A DNA stretch of 64,000 bases. It comes from Baylisascaris procyonis. Lineage: Eukaryota; Nematoda; Chromadorea; Rhabditida; Ascarididae. A model generated the notes under the pieces. It ran no database searches. It saw only the letters and a program-made list of their open reading frames with translations, and was not told where the DNA came from. How positions within the stretch are numbered: the stretch's first letter is position 1; each line of letters starts with the position of its first letter. The DNA is taken from positions 2,418,001 through 2,482,000 of the forward strand of contig JAZARR010000172.1 of the NCBI GenBank assembly GCA_037389465.1. The letters are read 5' to 3'. Position numbers and translations under genes: made by a program. Below, piece by piece: positions 53,069 through 64,000 of the stretch.

Positions 53069-53524
53069 ATGTTACCCTCCCCCCCCCCAACACCCCGACA
53101 AATTCTCGTCCGCAACCGACTATATGATCGTCTATGCTATAGCCCATCTAAATGTGTTATTTGTCCCACTAACAATCTAGGTGACTGTTGCATGAAAGAT
53201 GTTGTCGATTCTATTCGTTGTTGTGCATGCGATTCTTTCTATATTGGTGAAACGGGCCGCTTCGTGCATGAGCGCATTAGAGAGCACGTGTTAAGCATGT
53301 CATCACCACTATCTCGATCATATGCTGCATGCCCGATGGCCAAGCATGTTGCCGAGGTCCACAACCTTGAGGCTACTAACATTCTAGTCGAAATACTTGC
53401 TCGTGGCAAAGGCACGCTAATCCGCAAGATAAGGGAAGCCCACCTCATAAACTCTCTAAAACCACAGATTAACGACTGTGTCGAATTATCCAATCTCACC
53501 AATCTTCTCCCTCGGGGACTCTGA
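53069..53524 (+). CDS. GIY-YIG endonuclease domain of a Penelope-like retroelement
   Basis: 151 codons from an ATG preceded by an in-frame stop. The order RNRLYDRLC, a Cys cluster (CVICP…GDC…CCAC), YIGETGR, RIREH and a final HLINSLKPQIN is characteristic of the C-terminal endonuclease of Penelope-like elements. That domain nicks target DNA during retrotransposition. The YIG half, the Arg/His helix and the C-terminal Asn are present. The first tyrosine of the GIY half is replaced by Asp (VVDSIRC where VVYLI is usual), so activity is doubtful. The N-terminal part after the start is a poly-C-derived Pro run (PSPPPTP). The element's reverse transcriptase is absent, so this is a remnant. It lies between two inverted arms. 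Confidence 0.8.
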   Translation: MLPSPPPTPRQILVRNRLYDRLCYSPSKCVICPTNNLGDCCMKDVVDSIRCCACDSFYIGETGRFVHERIREHVLSMSSPLSRSYAACPMAKHVAEVHNLEATNILVEILARGKGTLIRKIREAHLINSLKPQINDCVELSNLTNLLPRGL

Positions 53525-53594
53525 GTCCATTTTTTTCCTTTTTCTTTTAATTTTTTCTTTTCTTCCTCTTTTCTCCCTTTCTCGTTTCTATCGC

Positions 53595-53596
<2 letters not shown>

Positions 53597-53664
<68 letters not shown>
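53597..53664. repeat. (TA)n array inside the PLE remnant
   Basis: About 68 bp of TA repeats lie between the endonuclease stop and the right arm. Confidence 0.95.
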
Positions 53665-53668
<4 letters not shown>

Positions 53669-53723
53669 CCCACCTTCTCTTGCATTAGCATTCATATTAC
53701 GTCTGTTTGAAACCCATGCAACT

Positions 53724-53873
53724 CTATGAAACGTAAAAAGTGTATTTTATATGATGAATTTCAGCTTGGTTGGTATGATTATGGCTGAAACAGCCGAAAC
53801 ATCAGCATAAATTATTATTCGATCTGTACTCGACGCATTACATGGTCATTACCAAAAATTATTATACTAATAT
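53724..53873 (-). repeat. right inverted arm of the PLE remnant
   Basis: This is the reverse complement of 52855-53004 with about ten differences. On the + strand it shows GGCTGAAACAGCC (53783-53795) immediately followed by GAAAC. Confidence 0.85.
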
Positions 53874-54929
53874 ATCTATCGATCTGCGAAACAACAGTGT
53901 TAGTGTTCATATATTGGTAGCGTTTAAAAATTTCGATAATATTGTTGACAGCCGGCTGTATACAACGACGCATGCGACATTTAAGTGAATTTGCACTGAT
54001 TATGAACTTCCGTTATTTTTCATTTTAGAGCAGCATTTGGGTTAGAAAAAAAATCGTTCACTTCCACTGGCCTAGAAATGTTCGAATTAAGCTAATTTGT
54101 AGGCTATGCTGGCTATTAAAAGAACTAACGTCGAACTACGCTTAAAAGATCACAAAGACCTCTTAGCATTTAATGCTGAGTGCATTCTATAAATTGTCAT
54201 ATCTTCAACGTTATGATTTATCGAAGACTAGAGGTGAATTTAATATTTCGAACATTTTATTGTTTCAGATCGAAGAATAGCCAAGAATGACCTCTATAAA
54301 GACTCTCCACTTCAGAACGAATTCTTTTCCAGAGAAAAAGCTACTCAAACATGTGTAGGTGGAAGACATGAATTTAACGATTTTTTAGGCAGCGAAAGTT
54401 TTGAAATATAGAGTATAATCTCTTCAGTGGCATTGATCCTATGAATCTAGCAGGAAACCTACTTTTTTCAATAATTTTTCCTTACTTTATTCTGTTTTTT
54501 CTTACTCGTCTACGTTTTCTATTATATACCTGCTTATAGAAATTTGAATAGTTGATCATTAAGACTGAATGAGATATAAACGTGATACACTTAGGCATTT
54601 TAGCAAAAATTTTGTGGCATTAATGTTGACACTCTGAGGAGTAATAAATCTAATAATAAAAAATAAGCAAAAAAGCAGCATTGCACTTGAAATGAACTTA
54701 TTGGTTAAGCTTTGCAGTATTACTTTCGAGGTTCACCTATGTGAGCCGAATAAAGATATCGCATAATTTTATGTATATTAACTTAAAATAATTGATAGTT
54801 AATGCTCGCAATTTCCTTTATGCTATTCAACTTAAATAATTGTATTTTTATCTTTTCAATGAGAAGTTAAATGAGCATATTTTCTTTGAATTTGAATGTA
54901 ATTGAAAATGTTCGAAAATAATGATGGCT

Positions 54930-55075
54930 TTCTAATTCACTGATTTTTTTTTTGGAAGTTTCCATTTTCCAATTCGCTGATTTTTCATTGCGAATTTTCA
55001 TTTTCCATTTCACTAACTTTCTTATAAATTTCCATTTTTCAATTCACTAATTTTTTTGCAAATTTCCAAGGTTGC
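54930..55075 (+). repeat. imperfect ~36-40-bp tandem repeat, four copies
   Basis: Units of AATTCACTGA…TTTCCATTTTCC start near 54934, 54971, 55007 and 55041. Internal T runs vary in length. Confidence 0.65.
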
Positions 55076-57553
55076 CATTTATTTGCATTTATTCTGAAAA
55101 CATTAGGTGTTGGACATTAAAAAAAAGAGAGAATGTATTCTGCAATGGGAACAAGTTCCCAATTGTAATGGCTCAAAAATTTAGCGCTCTTCAAGACGTC
55201 TTTACAATAAAATTTCATTGAATGACCCATCGATCAAATCATTTTCCTCTCACTTAGTTATCTTTAAGCTTACTTATCATTTTAATCAGCCATTAATTGG
55301 GAGAAAAATTATAACCCCATGGGTTTCTATCATATAGTCTTCTTTCTCTTCTTGATTGCTTATGTAGTGTAAAGTTTTCTTTATTATTTAATTTTCAAGG
55401 AATTTTTTATATTGAAAAGAAAAATTTAAAAAAATATATATATTCTATCCAACAAACCTTAAAAATAAATTATCAATATAAAGCGTCACTTCCTTACGGA
55501 ATCAAAATCACTTCTTCTTGCCTTTTTATTACTAGTCACGCATACGTAATTCAACGCAAAGCCTACTTAAAATTATTGACAATATTGCATTATCGAAAAT
55601 TTTGCATAAAAATTATATTTAAATTATGTATTCATTATAAAATATGCAAATCATTGCTTTATAAATCTTGCGCTATTTGCATACGAGCATGACTAAAATA
55701 AACCCAATGGTGGTAAAAAGTTTTGTTTCGCTACAATCCCATATTTCTTTTCGACGCATAAAGTATCACAATAGAGCTATAAGTGTTTTATATCTCTCAA
55801 GGTAAAATACAGCGATCTTTCGTTGATTGAATCACTTGGAAGGTCGTTGCATATCTAAGCAAATCACAAGCATGTATCAAACTTTAGTTACCTCTGAATA
55901 AAGTTTGTTATATGTATCTTTGTTATCTCACTGCCTACTTAATATAACAAAAAATAGAGAAAAATCTTACATTATACGAGAGTGTATGCTTAAGAAGATA
56001 TAATACAAGCACCCTCAAAAGAAACTAAAGAATTGAAATTGAAATATTACGAAAATTTGAACAATAAAACACCGATAAATTAACAGAAATTGGCAACAAG
56101 AACTTTTGGGTAAGTATAACGATACGCATTCTGTTGTATTTTTAAGTAAATTGAAAACAAAATTGAAGAATTTGAGAAGATTTTATTTAATGCATAAGTT
56201 GATAAACCAGCTATATCTTCGATGGGAAGGGAGGGGATTATGGGGAAAATGGGGAGAGTAAGAGCACAATGCGGAGATTGAGAGGAAAAAAAGAAATGAG
56301 TGGAAAATCGTCTTTCTTTAATGGATGATGAATGATAATCGAACATAAATGAAACTCATAAATAGAATTGTTTCGTATCAAACCCATCGAGTTTCTTTCT
56401 TTCGTCTATAAATGCGAAATAAAACTATAGACAGAGATCTTTGATATGCATCTATGATATCTTTATTATCTCATTGCCCTTAAATGGCAAAAAAAAAACG
56501 TACTGAAAAACACAAAAAGGATATTAAAGAGAATGAATAAAAATTAATATAGAAGAATAAAAGAAGAAAAATTTAGAATACAAATGAAATAGTGAGCTAA
56601 AGATAATCTAAGATAGAGCAATAGCATCCCAAACATAAAATTAATATTCCCTAAGCTCTATGAGTGCAAAGATTCACTAACAATTCAACTGCACACTACT
56701 TATTCGCCAATAGTTTTGCTCTCTTTTTAGCAAGATTCTCCTATTATTTTGCACAAAATATTGCATGAAATTTATTTTTACTAAAAAAAAATTCAGTCTA
56801 TTTTTAATCGTTTTATCTCAAATGGAAGTTATTTAAATCGTAAGAAATTTGTTATGTTGGAATTTCTTCAAAATAATACTCTATTTCTCACAAATCAAAG
56901 TTGAAGATGATAAATTATATAAGAGAATTCATTAATGCTTCCTCTGCTAAGTTTGTCTAGACATAAACTTTTCGAACAAAGCATAGAAATATTTTCCATT
57001 GAAGAGAAGCTTCAAAAAGCCTTAAAAGTTTTTAAGTTTGAAAAACATACTAATTGATAATTTTTTTAGACCATTTCAACGATTCTCTCATGCAGAAAAT
57101 ATTTTCTTTAAGAAAAATTTAAGTGCGTTTTGCATTAATGTTTCAATTTTCTCTCGGCTATTGCCACATTGATGCGCTAGTAATGAAACTCAATTATTGG
57201 AACTCAATTATCGAATTGTTGCTTTTCTTAGTTACAATCAGCGAACTTAGTTGTTTTACTGCTGCCTATATTCTAATATCAGTTTATTTCAAGCTGGATA
57301 ACAACGATACAATGAAAATATTCCAATACCTCGTGAAGAAAAATTTTGGAATCTTGCCAATTATTACGAACTTTTTCATTTTTCTGCGATATTGATCATA
57401 GATCAATAAATAGAACTCAATTCGCACAACAAGTTATTCAACAATAACAAAAAATTCATCGAAGCAGTCGAATATTGTCAAATAGCGACTAAAAAACACC
57501 GTAACATAGTTGATACCGAGACATTCATGCCAACATTTCGATAAATATAAAAC

Positions 57554-57575
57554 CTCAAATTTGGGTAACTAAACA
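57554..57575 (-). ncRNA. SL1-like spliced-leader sequence, gene or relic
   Basis: The minus strand from 57575 to 57554 matches the nematode SL1 leader at 19 of 22 positions, including TTACCCAA and the terminal TTTGAG. It is followed directly by GT, as in SL RNA genes. A T-rich Sm-site-like stretch (ATTTTTTG) lies about 100 nt further on, farther than usual. I see no clear stem-loops, so it may be a pseudogene or a divergent SL gene. Confidence 0.4.
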
Positions 57576-58217
57576 TCACGAGTGTAACTGAAAATGTCAA
57601 CAGACAAAGAATTTCATTCTAATTTCGAAATTTTTTTTTAAATTTTATTTTAACAAACCGGAAAGTTTTTTTCTTCTTTTCACTACATCAGGACAAATTT
57701 CAATTAAATTTTGAAACATTATGGATGGACTTTTTGAATCGGTTTCTTGAATAATTTCTAATAATTTTAAAAAATAACCGCATAGTAGTTATTTTTGGAC
57801 AAATTTAAAACACTCTTTGAGGAACACCATTTTAATTTCTTCTTATTATGACCGCTTATAACTATTTTTAATAGAGACAAAAGACAATTTTATTTTCAAC
57901 CATATTGTCGTAAGTATGGTCTATGGCACTATGTTGAATAAGAAATATGAATATTTCATCGCACAAACTCAACTTGGAACATAATGAAGTTTCCCTACTT
58001 TTACTAAAATTATTTCATTTAATTTTCATGAAATATAAATCTTCTATTATCACATGGAATTTAATTACATACATTAAAATATACTGAAATTCAATATGCT
58101 TTCATTAAAAGCATAGGAATTCATTAATTTATAGCAGAAGCTCGTGAAATTTATGGGGAATGTAAAATGAAAGAAGTAATAAAAAAAATGGCGATAGCAA
58201 GGATAATGAATGAACGC

Positions 58218-58448
58218 CAAAAAAAAAAAAAACTTTTTTTTTTTCCAGCAGTGGCATTTTATTCCAAATAAATGCATCATAGATCAGTAGAGACTAGCAA
58301 ACGACAATAATCGAACGATAAAAAAAAAAAAAAAAAACTTTATTTTTTTTTCAGCAGTGGCATTTTATTCCAAATAAATGCATCATAGATCAGTAGAGAC
58401 TAGCAAACGACAATAATCGAACGATAAAAAAAAAAAAAAAAAAAAAAA
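58218..58448 (+). repeat. 106-bp tandem duplication with poly-A junctions
   Basis: CAGCAGTGGCATTTTATTCC… starts at 58246 and again at 58352. The two ~80-bp unique cores look identical, and each is flanked by runs of A and T. This suggests a recent duplication. Confidence 0.9.
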
Positions 58449-58577
58449 CGAAATATATAGGTAATGAAACAGCAAAAAACGATATATACGTCTAACAAAA
58501 ATAGTAATCTATCACATGGTTTTTGCATGAAGATCTATTCGTAGCGAAAAAATGAACTTAGTAAATAAAATTTAAAA

Positions 58578-58680
58578 TTGAATTTAATATATCGTCTTTT
58601 ATTACAGGATGGAAGAAGTAAATTTAGCACATCTCTTTTATTATGGAATCAAAGAAGTGAATTTAGTATACCGTCTCTAA
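58578..58680 (+). repeat. 40-bp imperfect tandem repeat
   Basis: AATTTA-AT-TATCGTCTTTTATTA…GAAGAAGTRA units start at 58581 and 58621, with a partial third at 58661. Confidence 0.7.
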
Positions 58681-60782
58681 AATATACCATCCATATCAAT
58701 CAAGTCCTATATTTGCTCTTATATGACATATCTTAGCCATATGATGAGTAGAACTCATAGAAGATGTAGCTGAAAAAAAAAAAAAAATCAACAGCAATAA
58801 AATTCGCATACATCGAAATGGGTGTTTAAATGGATTATTAAACGATAAGCGTCTCGCAATTTTTTTTTTATTCGTATTCATTTTTATTTGAAAAATATGT
58901 CGAAATAAAAGTTCCACATATAAGCTATTAAAAAATTCCATTTATAAAAAAAATTAATCTTTGCTATTTCATTTAAAATTTAAAATTAATCTGATTTCAT
59001 TTCTATGTTTCACATTTTCTGTTGGAATGATATTCTTTTTTAGCAATAGAGAAAATGCTCTCCATAGAATTAGTTTCTAATATCAGGCACCAAGTATCGT
59101 TGCATTAGAATTCCGATTTTATTTATGAATCGAAAATTTTGGAATTCAGATAATTCTTTTTTTTTAATTCAAAGTTTCTTATCCCACTTGCGATTTCTAG
59201 AAAAAGATTTTTCACTATTTCAACCTTAGTATAGAGCTTTAAATAATGATATTTGAGTGTTGGAAAAAAAAAACTATATTATAGAGGGTGTATTTTCCTC
59301 TGAATATGTGCCACAAATAATGCGCTTTCCAGCTATTATCGATTAATTAAAATGATTCTCAATAGATTCTTCAAATAATCGCTCAGTCATTATATAAAAA
59401 ATAAGGGATGCGTTTACACACGCGAATACACTTTAGTATTAATGCAGTACAAAAGACGTATTTCCACATTCCACAAATAAAAGCGACAATACACTTTTTA
59501 TAAAACATGTTTCTTGTTTCTCGATTCCTTATATAATAATGAGCGCAAATAAAGTTTAATAATTTCAAAACCTTGCTATCTGTTTGGGAAAATTTTTTTC
59601 ACTTTCCTTTCCCAAGGAAATATGAGAAAAACAAATATTGGAATAAATTTTATGAATTTTTGAAAATGAAAAAAATTTCGAAAAATAAAATTTCCAAATT
59701 GTTTAATTATTTTTGTTTATTTTGATATAGCTTGTTCTAAATTATTCTAATCAAAAAACTGAAGCTGGCACAAAGCCAGTGTTCCATTTTTTTCACATTA
59801 TTTTCAAGCACACTATGAATCATTTATATATCTATAGCGGCTATAGATAGGAGAGGCACAAATATATGCAGAATTAAACATTAAAATAATACATAGTTAG
59901 TGTATAGAAATATTTGCACAATTCACTGCCTAAAGATAAGAATGCAAAAAATTTACTCAATAAGATCAATGCAGTATAAAGTAACATTGGAATGTCGTAA
60001 AAGTGGCCTCTCATCGATGAGTGACGTCAAATAGTTCCCGTCGTCATAGCCCAATAAGTGGAATATTTCAGGTGTTTGTGCTAGTAATATCGGAGCCGAA
60101 GTTCATCGTCTCAAAGTTTGAAAGATAAACATTTAGGAAAAAAGATTCATTTCAAAATGCACCCTATAAATTTCGATTAACTTCGATCACTGAACAATGT
60201 TAGTCGATTTTATAAAATTTGGTTCATTTAAAAATTTGTTTTTTAAGATATAGTTTAAACAATCACTAAAATAAATAAAATATAAGATTTGCTAATGAAA
60301 ATCACAGAAAGAATATTTCATTTACTAAAATTTATGAAATAAAATTTGGCTTATTTTTTATTCAAGTAGATTCACGCGATCTATCGAAATAACCTATAGA
60401 AATGTCGACGAATAACTTTCTTCATATTTCGCATTCTTTGAAGTACAAAAGAGGAGCAGAATTTGATAGTGTCAAATAAGAAAAGGGGTAGACGAAGATG
60501 AAGACGGAAGGAGAGAGGAAGAAGAAATAACCACAAGAAAGGATGATGCATTACAATTTTACCGACTAAAAATGTTCATTAAGGAAAAAAGATTGAAAAA
60601 ATAATTGTGCAACCTATTAGGTACTGATGAAATTCGATGCATTATTTGGTCATAAATAATTTACTAAAAGAATATTTCATTTATTTACTCTTTGATTTGT
60701 GTTCTTTTATATTAACGTAATAAAATTCTTCTGAATTCTCTACTTAAAAATCAATCGCTTATATCATTTTTGCAATTCCTAT

Positions 60783-61070
<288 letters not shown>

Positions 61071-64000
61071 TAATTAAATATTAATATTATCAAATTTTAA
61101 AAATATTCTCATCAAATTATTAATTCTTTCAAATATGTAATACATATTTAAGAATACGCTAAATAATAAAATATTATGTATTAAATGATTTATAAAAATG
61201 TTTAGCTATATTGATTATATTGTTATAATATAATTTTTATCAATATTATGTATTTATTATATATTTCGTAGAATATAGAAATAAGGCATTTCATCGTTTA
61301 TAATCAATAAAAATTTGGATGCTCGAAACTTTGGCAAGGAAGTGTTTATATAAGCGGAGGGAATCAGAAATGTACTTTATGAATGTTGCATTATTCATCC
61401 TCAACTTGTTGTTCTTCAGAAAAAGGTTAAAAATCATATGGTGAACAGTTAGTAAACAAAAATGGCTTGAGAGAGTAACTCACTAGAATACTCAAGTGCT
61501 AAACTAGCTACAACGAGATAAGTTCATGCTTAAAGGTCAAGCTCGAGCAAAGTATGGCACGAGACTAAATAAAACTTATTATATAGAAGCATAATGAAGT
61601 ACGCCGCTACGGGAACAAACTAAAGACTCGGTCGTTAGAATCGAATGGACGAACGAGACAGCTGAATATTTGAAGTGAAGGCGCTGCCAACGTATGTTGA
61701 TCTGGAAACGTATTGATTCTGTTCCCGCCAACCTCCCTTCCTTTCCCCACCTCCCCGCTCCCCCGCATCCTCCTCCCCTCCTCCTCCTCAGCAATCTATT
61801 TCCCCTCCGCTCAACCTCATTCAGTTAATACTGAAGTGAAAACCAGCTGGTCTAGTGCCAGATGACTTATAAAATATATCGTTTACCTACCGACCACAAT
61901 TATTTCTTAACATCGTAAGCGGAAATTTCTCTAATTCTCAACAAATAAAATTCCGCGTAAAACTAAACTGCGCTCGGAAAGTGGTTGTCGCGTCGAATCG
62001 GCTGTCAACACTCGTAAATGTGGTGATGCCTATTTTTATGTTGTCCACATATCCGATTTCACTCTCAAAATAACATGACAGCCACTTTATTGTTGATCAA
62101 AGAATGGAACGGCTCTTTTTGTCTATATACAAAATGGTGGTTTGTTTATTCATTTATTTGAATGCTAACAATGCTAACGATATGCAATCTATTCGATTTT
62201 TTTTTTCGTGTCCTATTAGATTTCTTTCATTTCCTTATTTTCATTGCACAAATGATAAAGTTAGTCGATGAAAGAAAAAAAAGTTTTCACCTAAATTTCT
62301 CATAAATTCAAAGAAAAAATTTCTCATAAATTTCATGAAAATATAGAACTCTAGAATAAGTTCTAAGCATTTTAAGATGAATGAGAGGAAATTTTGAGGC
62401 ACTCAAAAAAAAGTTCTAGAATTGAAAATACCAAAAAAATTGGCTATTTGTTATAAAATCTCCGTTGAAAAATCCACAAAATTAAGAATGCATTAAACGA
62501 AAGAAACGAGAAGGAAAGAAAGCACTTTTAACTATAGATGAAATCCCTTCCATTAAGCAGATTTCTAATATTCAATTTTGGTTTTTAAAAAAAAAAAAGT
62601 TCACTTCACATTAGAATTTTTAGCGTTTCTTGATCGATTAGGCGTACAACTATTTCGACCTACCAAATGTGCTTACAATGAAACATGACACGTTTTGGTC
62701 TTTGATCTTTTATCTAGACAGATATTCCGTTGGCTTTTCCTTCTCTTACCTCATCCAGCAATCCTTGCCCCCTTCTTTCTTCGTCAATCTTTTTTTTTTT
62801 TCGCCACTTCCTCCACAGAGGCATAAAATTATCAATGAGACAATTGAAGTGCCGAATTGTTATTGCAAACAATTTCGCAGTTAGAACACTGAATTCGAAA
62901 ATAATCGTTTTTGGGAAATTCATTTCGATGTTCACTCTCTCATCGGGTGGAATTGAAGCAAAGTATATGCGAATTGGAACGCAAATCAGAGGAATGACGT
63001 CACGGTTGATTTCAGAAAATCACACCATCTCAAAATTCATCAAGAAATATGCAAGTAGAAGCTTAGACATTCTGTGGCAACGCCGATTATCCAGACAGCT
63101 GTGCGCTTAATGGAATGTAGTCCTTATTGCTAGACTCGACTGCCTTTAAATCTCAGCGATCAAAAAACTTTCTTCTGACGTATGTTTCAAAAATCGATAC
63201 AATTTCAATAATGTGTTATGAATCAAATATTGAGGTATGATGCGAATCGCGTTTTTTTTTCAGTGCTGGAATTTTTCCTCATCAAAACCAAATCTGGAAT
63301 TTTTTTAAAACATTTCATCGTTTCATTGTCTCATTGAAAACTTTTTTTTATCGTTTTTGAAAGGTCTCACTACGAAAAGTTGAGTTCTTGCGTATGTAAA
63401 AGATAAGTAATGAACATAAAAGAAGAAGCGCATCCATTAGGCCGTTATTTAAACTTCCTCGATGCAAACAGCTAACTTTTTCCTCAAAATAAACTCTATA
63501 TGAAGATGACCATAAAGGGAACTAAATATGCACATGACAAATGATGTGGTATATCGAACAGTATTTCGACATATTAACTACTATAAACATTGCTTAAACA
63601 TGAGCCGAAAATCACAGAATCTAAAGGTGAGCGACGAAGGGAAGGGGGGGGGGAAGGAGATCATCAACTGTTCTCCGTCGACCTGTAATTTATTTCAGTA
63701 ACCTTATACCAACATAATAATGTTTATCTTTTATTAGTGCAATTTGATTCCCATAATTAGCTAAGGATAAGACCGAATAAAATATATATTCGAAATCTAA
63801 GCGTTTTACTTTTTATTCGTTGATCATGAATCTTTAATCGAATTGAATCGCACTAAGAATCTAAATTATTCTAATAATCGAACTCATATCTTATATAAAT
63901 AAATAATTATATCTATAGCTACCAAAATACTAAAATATAATGGGAATAAATGCAAAATAAATAAATAAATGTAAAATATTTCAATTGATGAAGATTTAAG

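Larger units (their letters stand above)
52855..53873 (+). mobile_element. Penelope-like element remnant: inverted arms flanking an endonuclease-only ORF
   Basis: Two inverted arms of about 147 bp (52855-53004 and 53724-53873) are near-identical when one is reverse-complemented, with roughly ten differences. They enclose a 151-codon GIY-YIG endonuclease frame and a (TA)n array at 53597-53664. PLE proteins carry a reverse transcriptase upstream of this endonuclease; no reverse transcriptase is visible here. PLE terminal repeats are known to occur in inverted as well as direct orientation. The element is therefore a truncated or non-autonomous derivative. Target-site duplications could not be identified. 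Confidence 0.75.

Noticed and set aside
57123..57395. 90-codon hydrophobic + frame
   Set aside because: Leu/Ile/Phe-rich as expected from AT-rich DNA. There are no flanking splice signals or recognisable family.
59761..59790. Hairpin CTGGC-ACAAA-GCCAG
   Set aside because: A five-base stem alone is common by chance, and no RNA family or gene context supports it.
62669..63110. Overlapping frames up to 126 codons on both strands
   Set aside because: The longest open + frame in this area, but its N-terminal half is Phe/Ser/Pro from pyrimidine runs. No domain is recognised, and an opposite-strand frame is equally long in part, so it was not called a gene.

Overview
The window looks like nematode nuclear DNA. 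It is strongly AT-rich, has spliced genes with roughly 0.2-4 kb introns ending in the nematode-type TTTCAG acceptor, carries long (TA)n arrays, and contains one sequence very close to the nematode SL1 spliced leader. Trypsin-inhibitor-like (TIL) domains are numerous. The species cannot be fixed from the sequence. No bacterial insert, CRISPR array, rRNA gene or intact tRNA gene was seen.

Layout. (1) About 2.5-13.6 kb, + strand: a multi-exon secreted modular protein with WAP-like modules, a thyroglobulin type-1 domain and six TIL modules. It ends in a Cu/Zn-superoxide-dismutase-like domain that has lost most metal ligands. Its signal-peptide exon was not identified. (2) 17.9-25.2 kb, - strand: a complete 11-exon major-facilitator transporter of the SLC46 (proton-coupled folate transporter-like) family, 488 aa, convergent with gene 1. 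(3) 30.8-33.5 kb: weak coding-like traces on both strands, interrupted by stops, next to a fragment resembling a Penelope-like-element (PLE) terminal repeat. (4) 35.4-42.7 kb, - strand: a complete 7-exon PP1-type Ser/Thr phosphatase, 337 aa, catalytically intact but divergent. (5) 42.8-64 kb: almost gene-free. It holds (TA)n arrays, several tandem repeats, an SL1-like sequence, and a compact mobile element at 52.85-53.87 kb. That element has two inverted ~147-bp arms flanking a GIY-YIG endonuclease ORF of Penelope type.

The three host genes show no shared pathway. Gene 1 is probably extracellular (protease inhibition or matrix), gene 2 a membrane transporter, gene 3 an intracellular phosphatase. 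Exon boundaries were read by eye. Reading phases close exactly for all three genes, which strongly supports the SLC46 and PP1 models. Gene 1 keeps an unresolved 5' end and one uncertain linker exon.

The least ordinary items are the TIL/WAP/thyroglobulin-to-pseudo-SOD fusion, the PLE endonuclease cassette between inverted arms with degenerate hammerhead-ribozyme-like motifs, and the SL1-like sequence followed by a GT donor.
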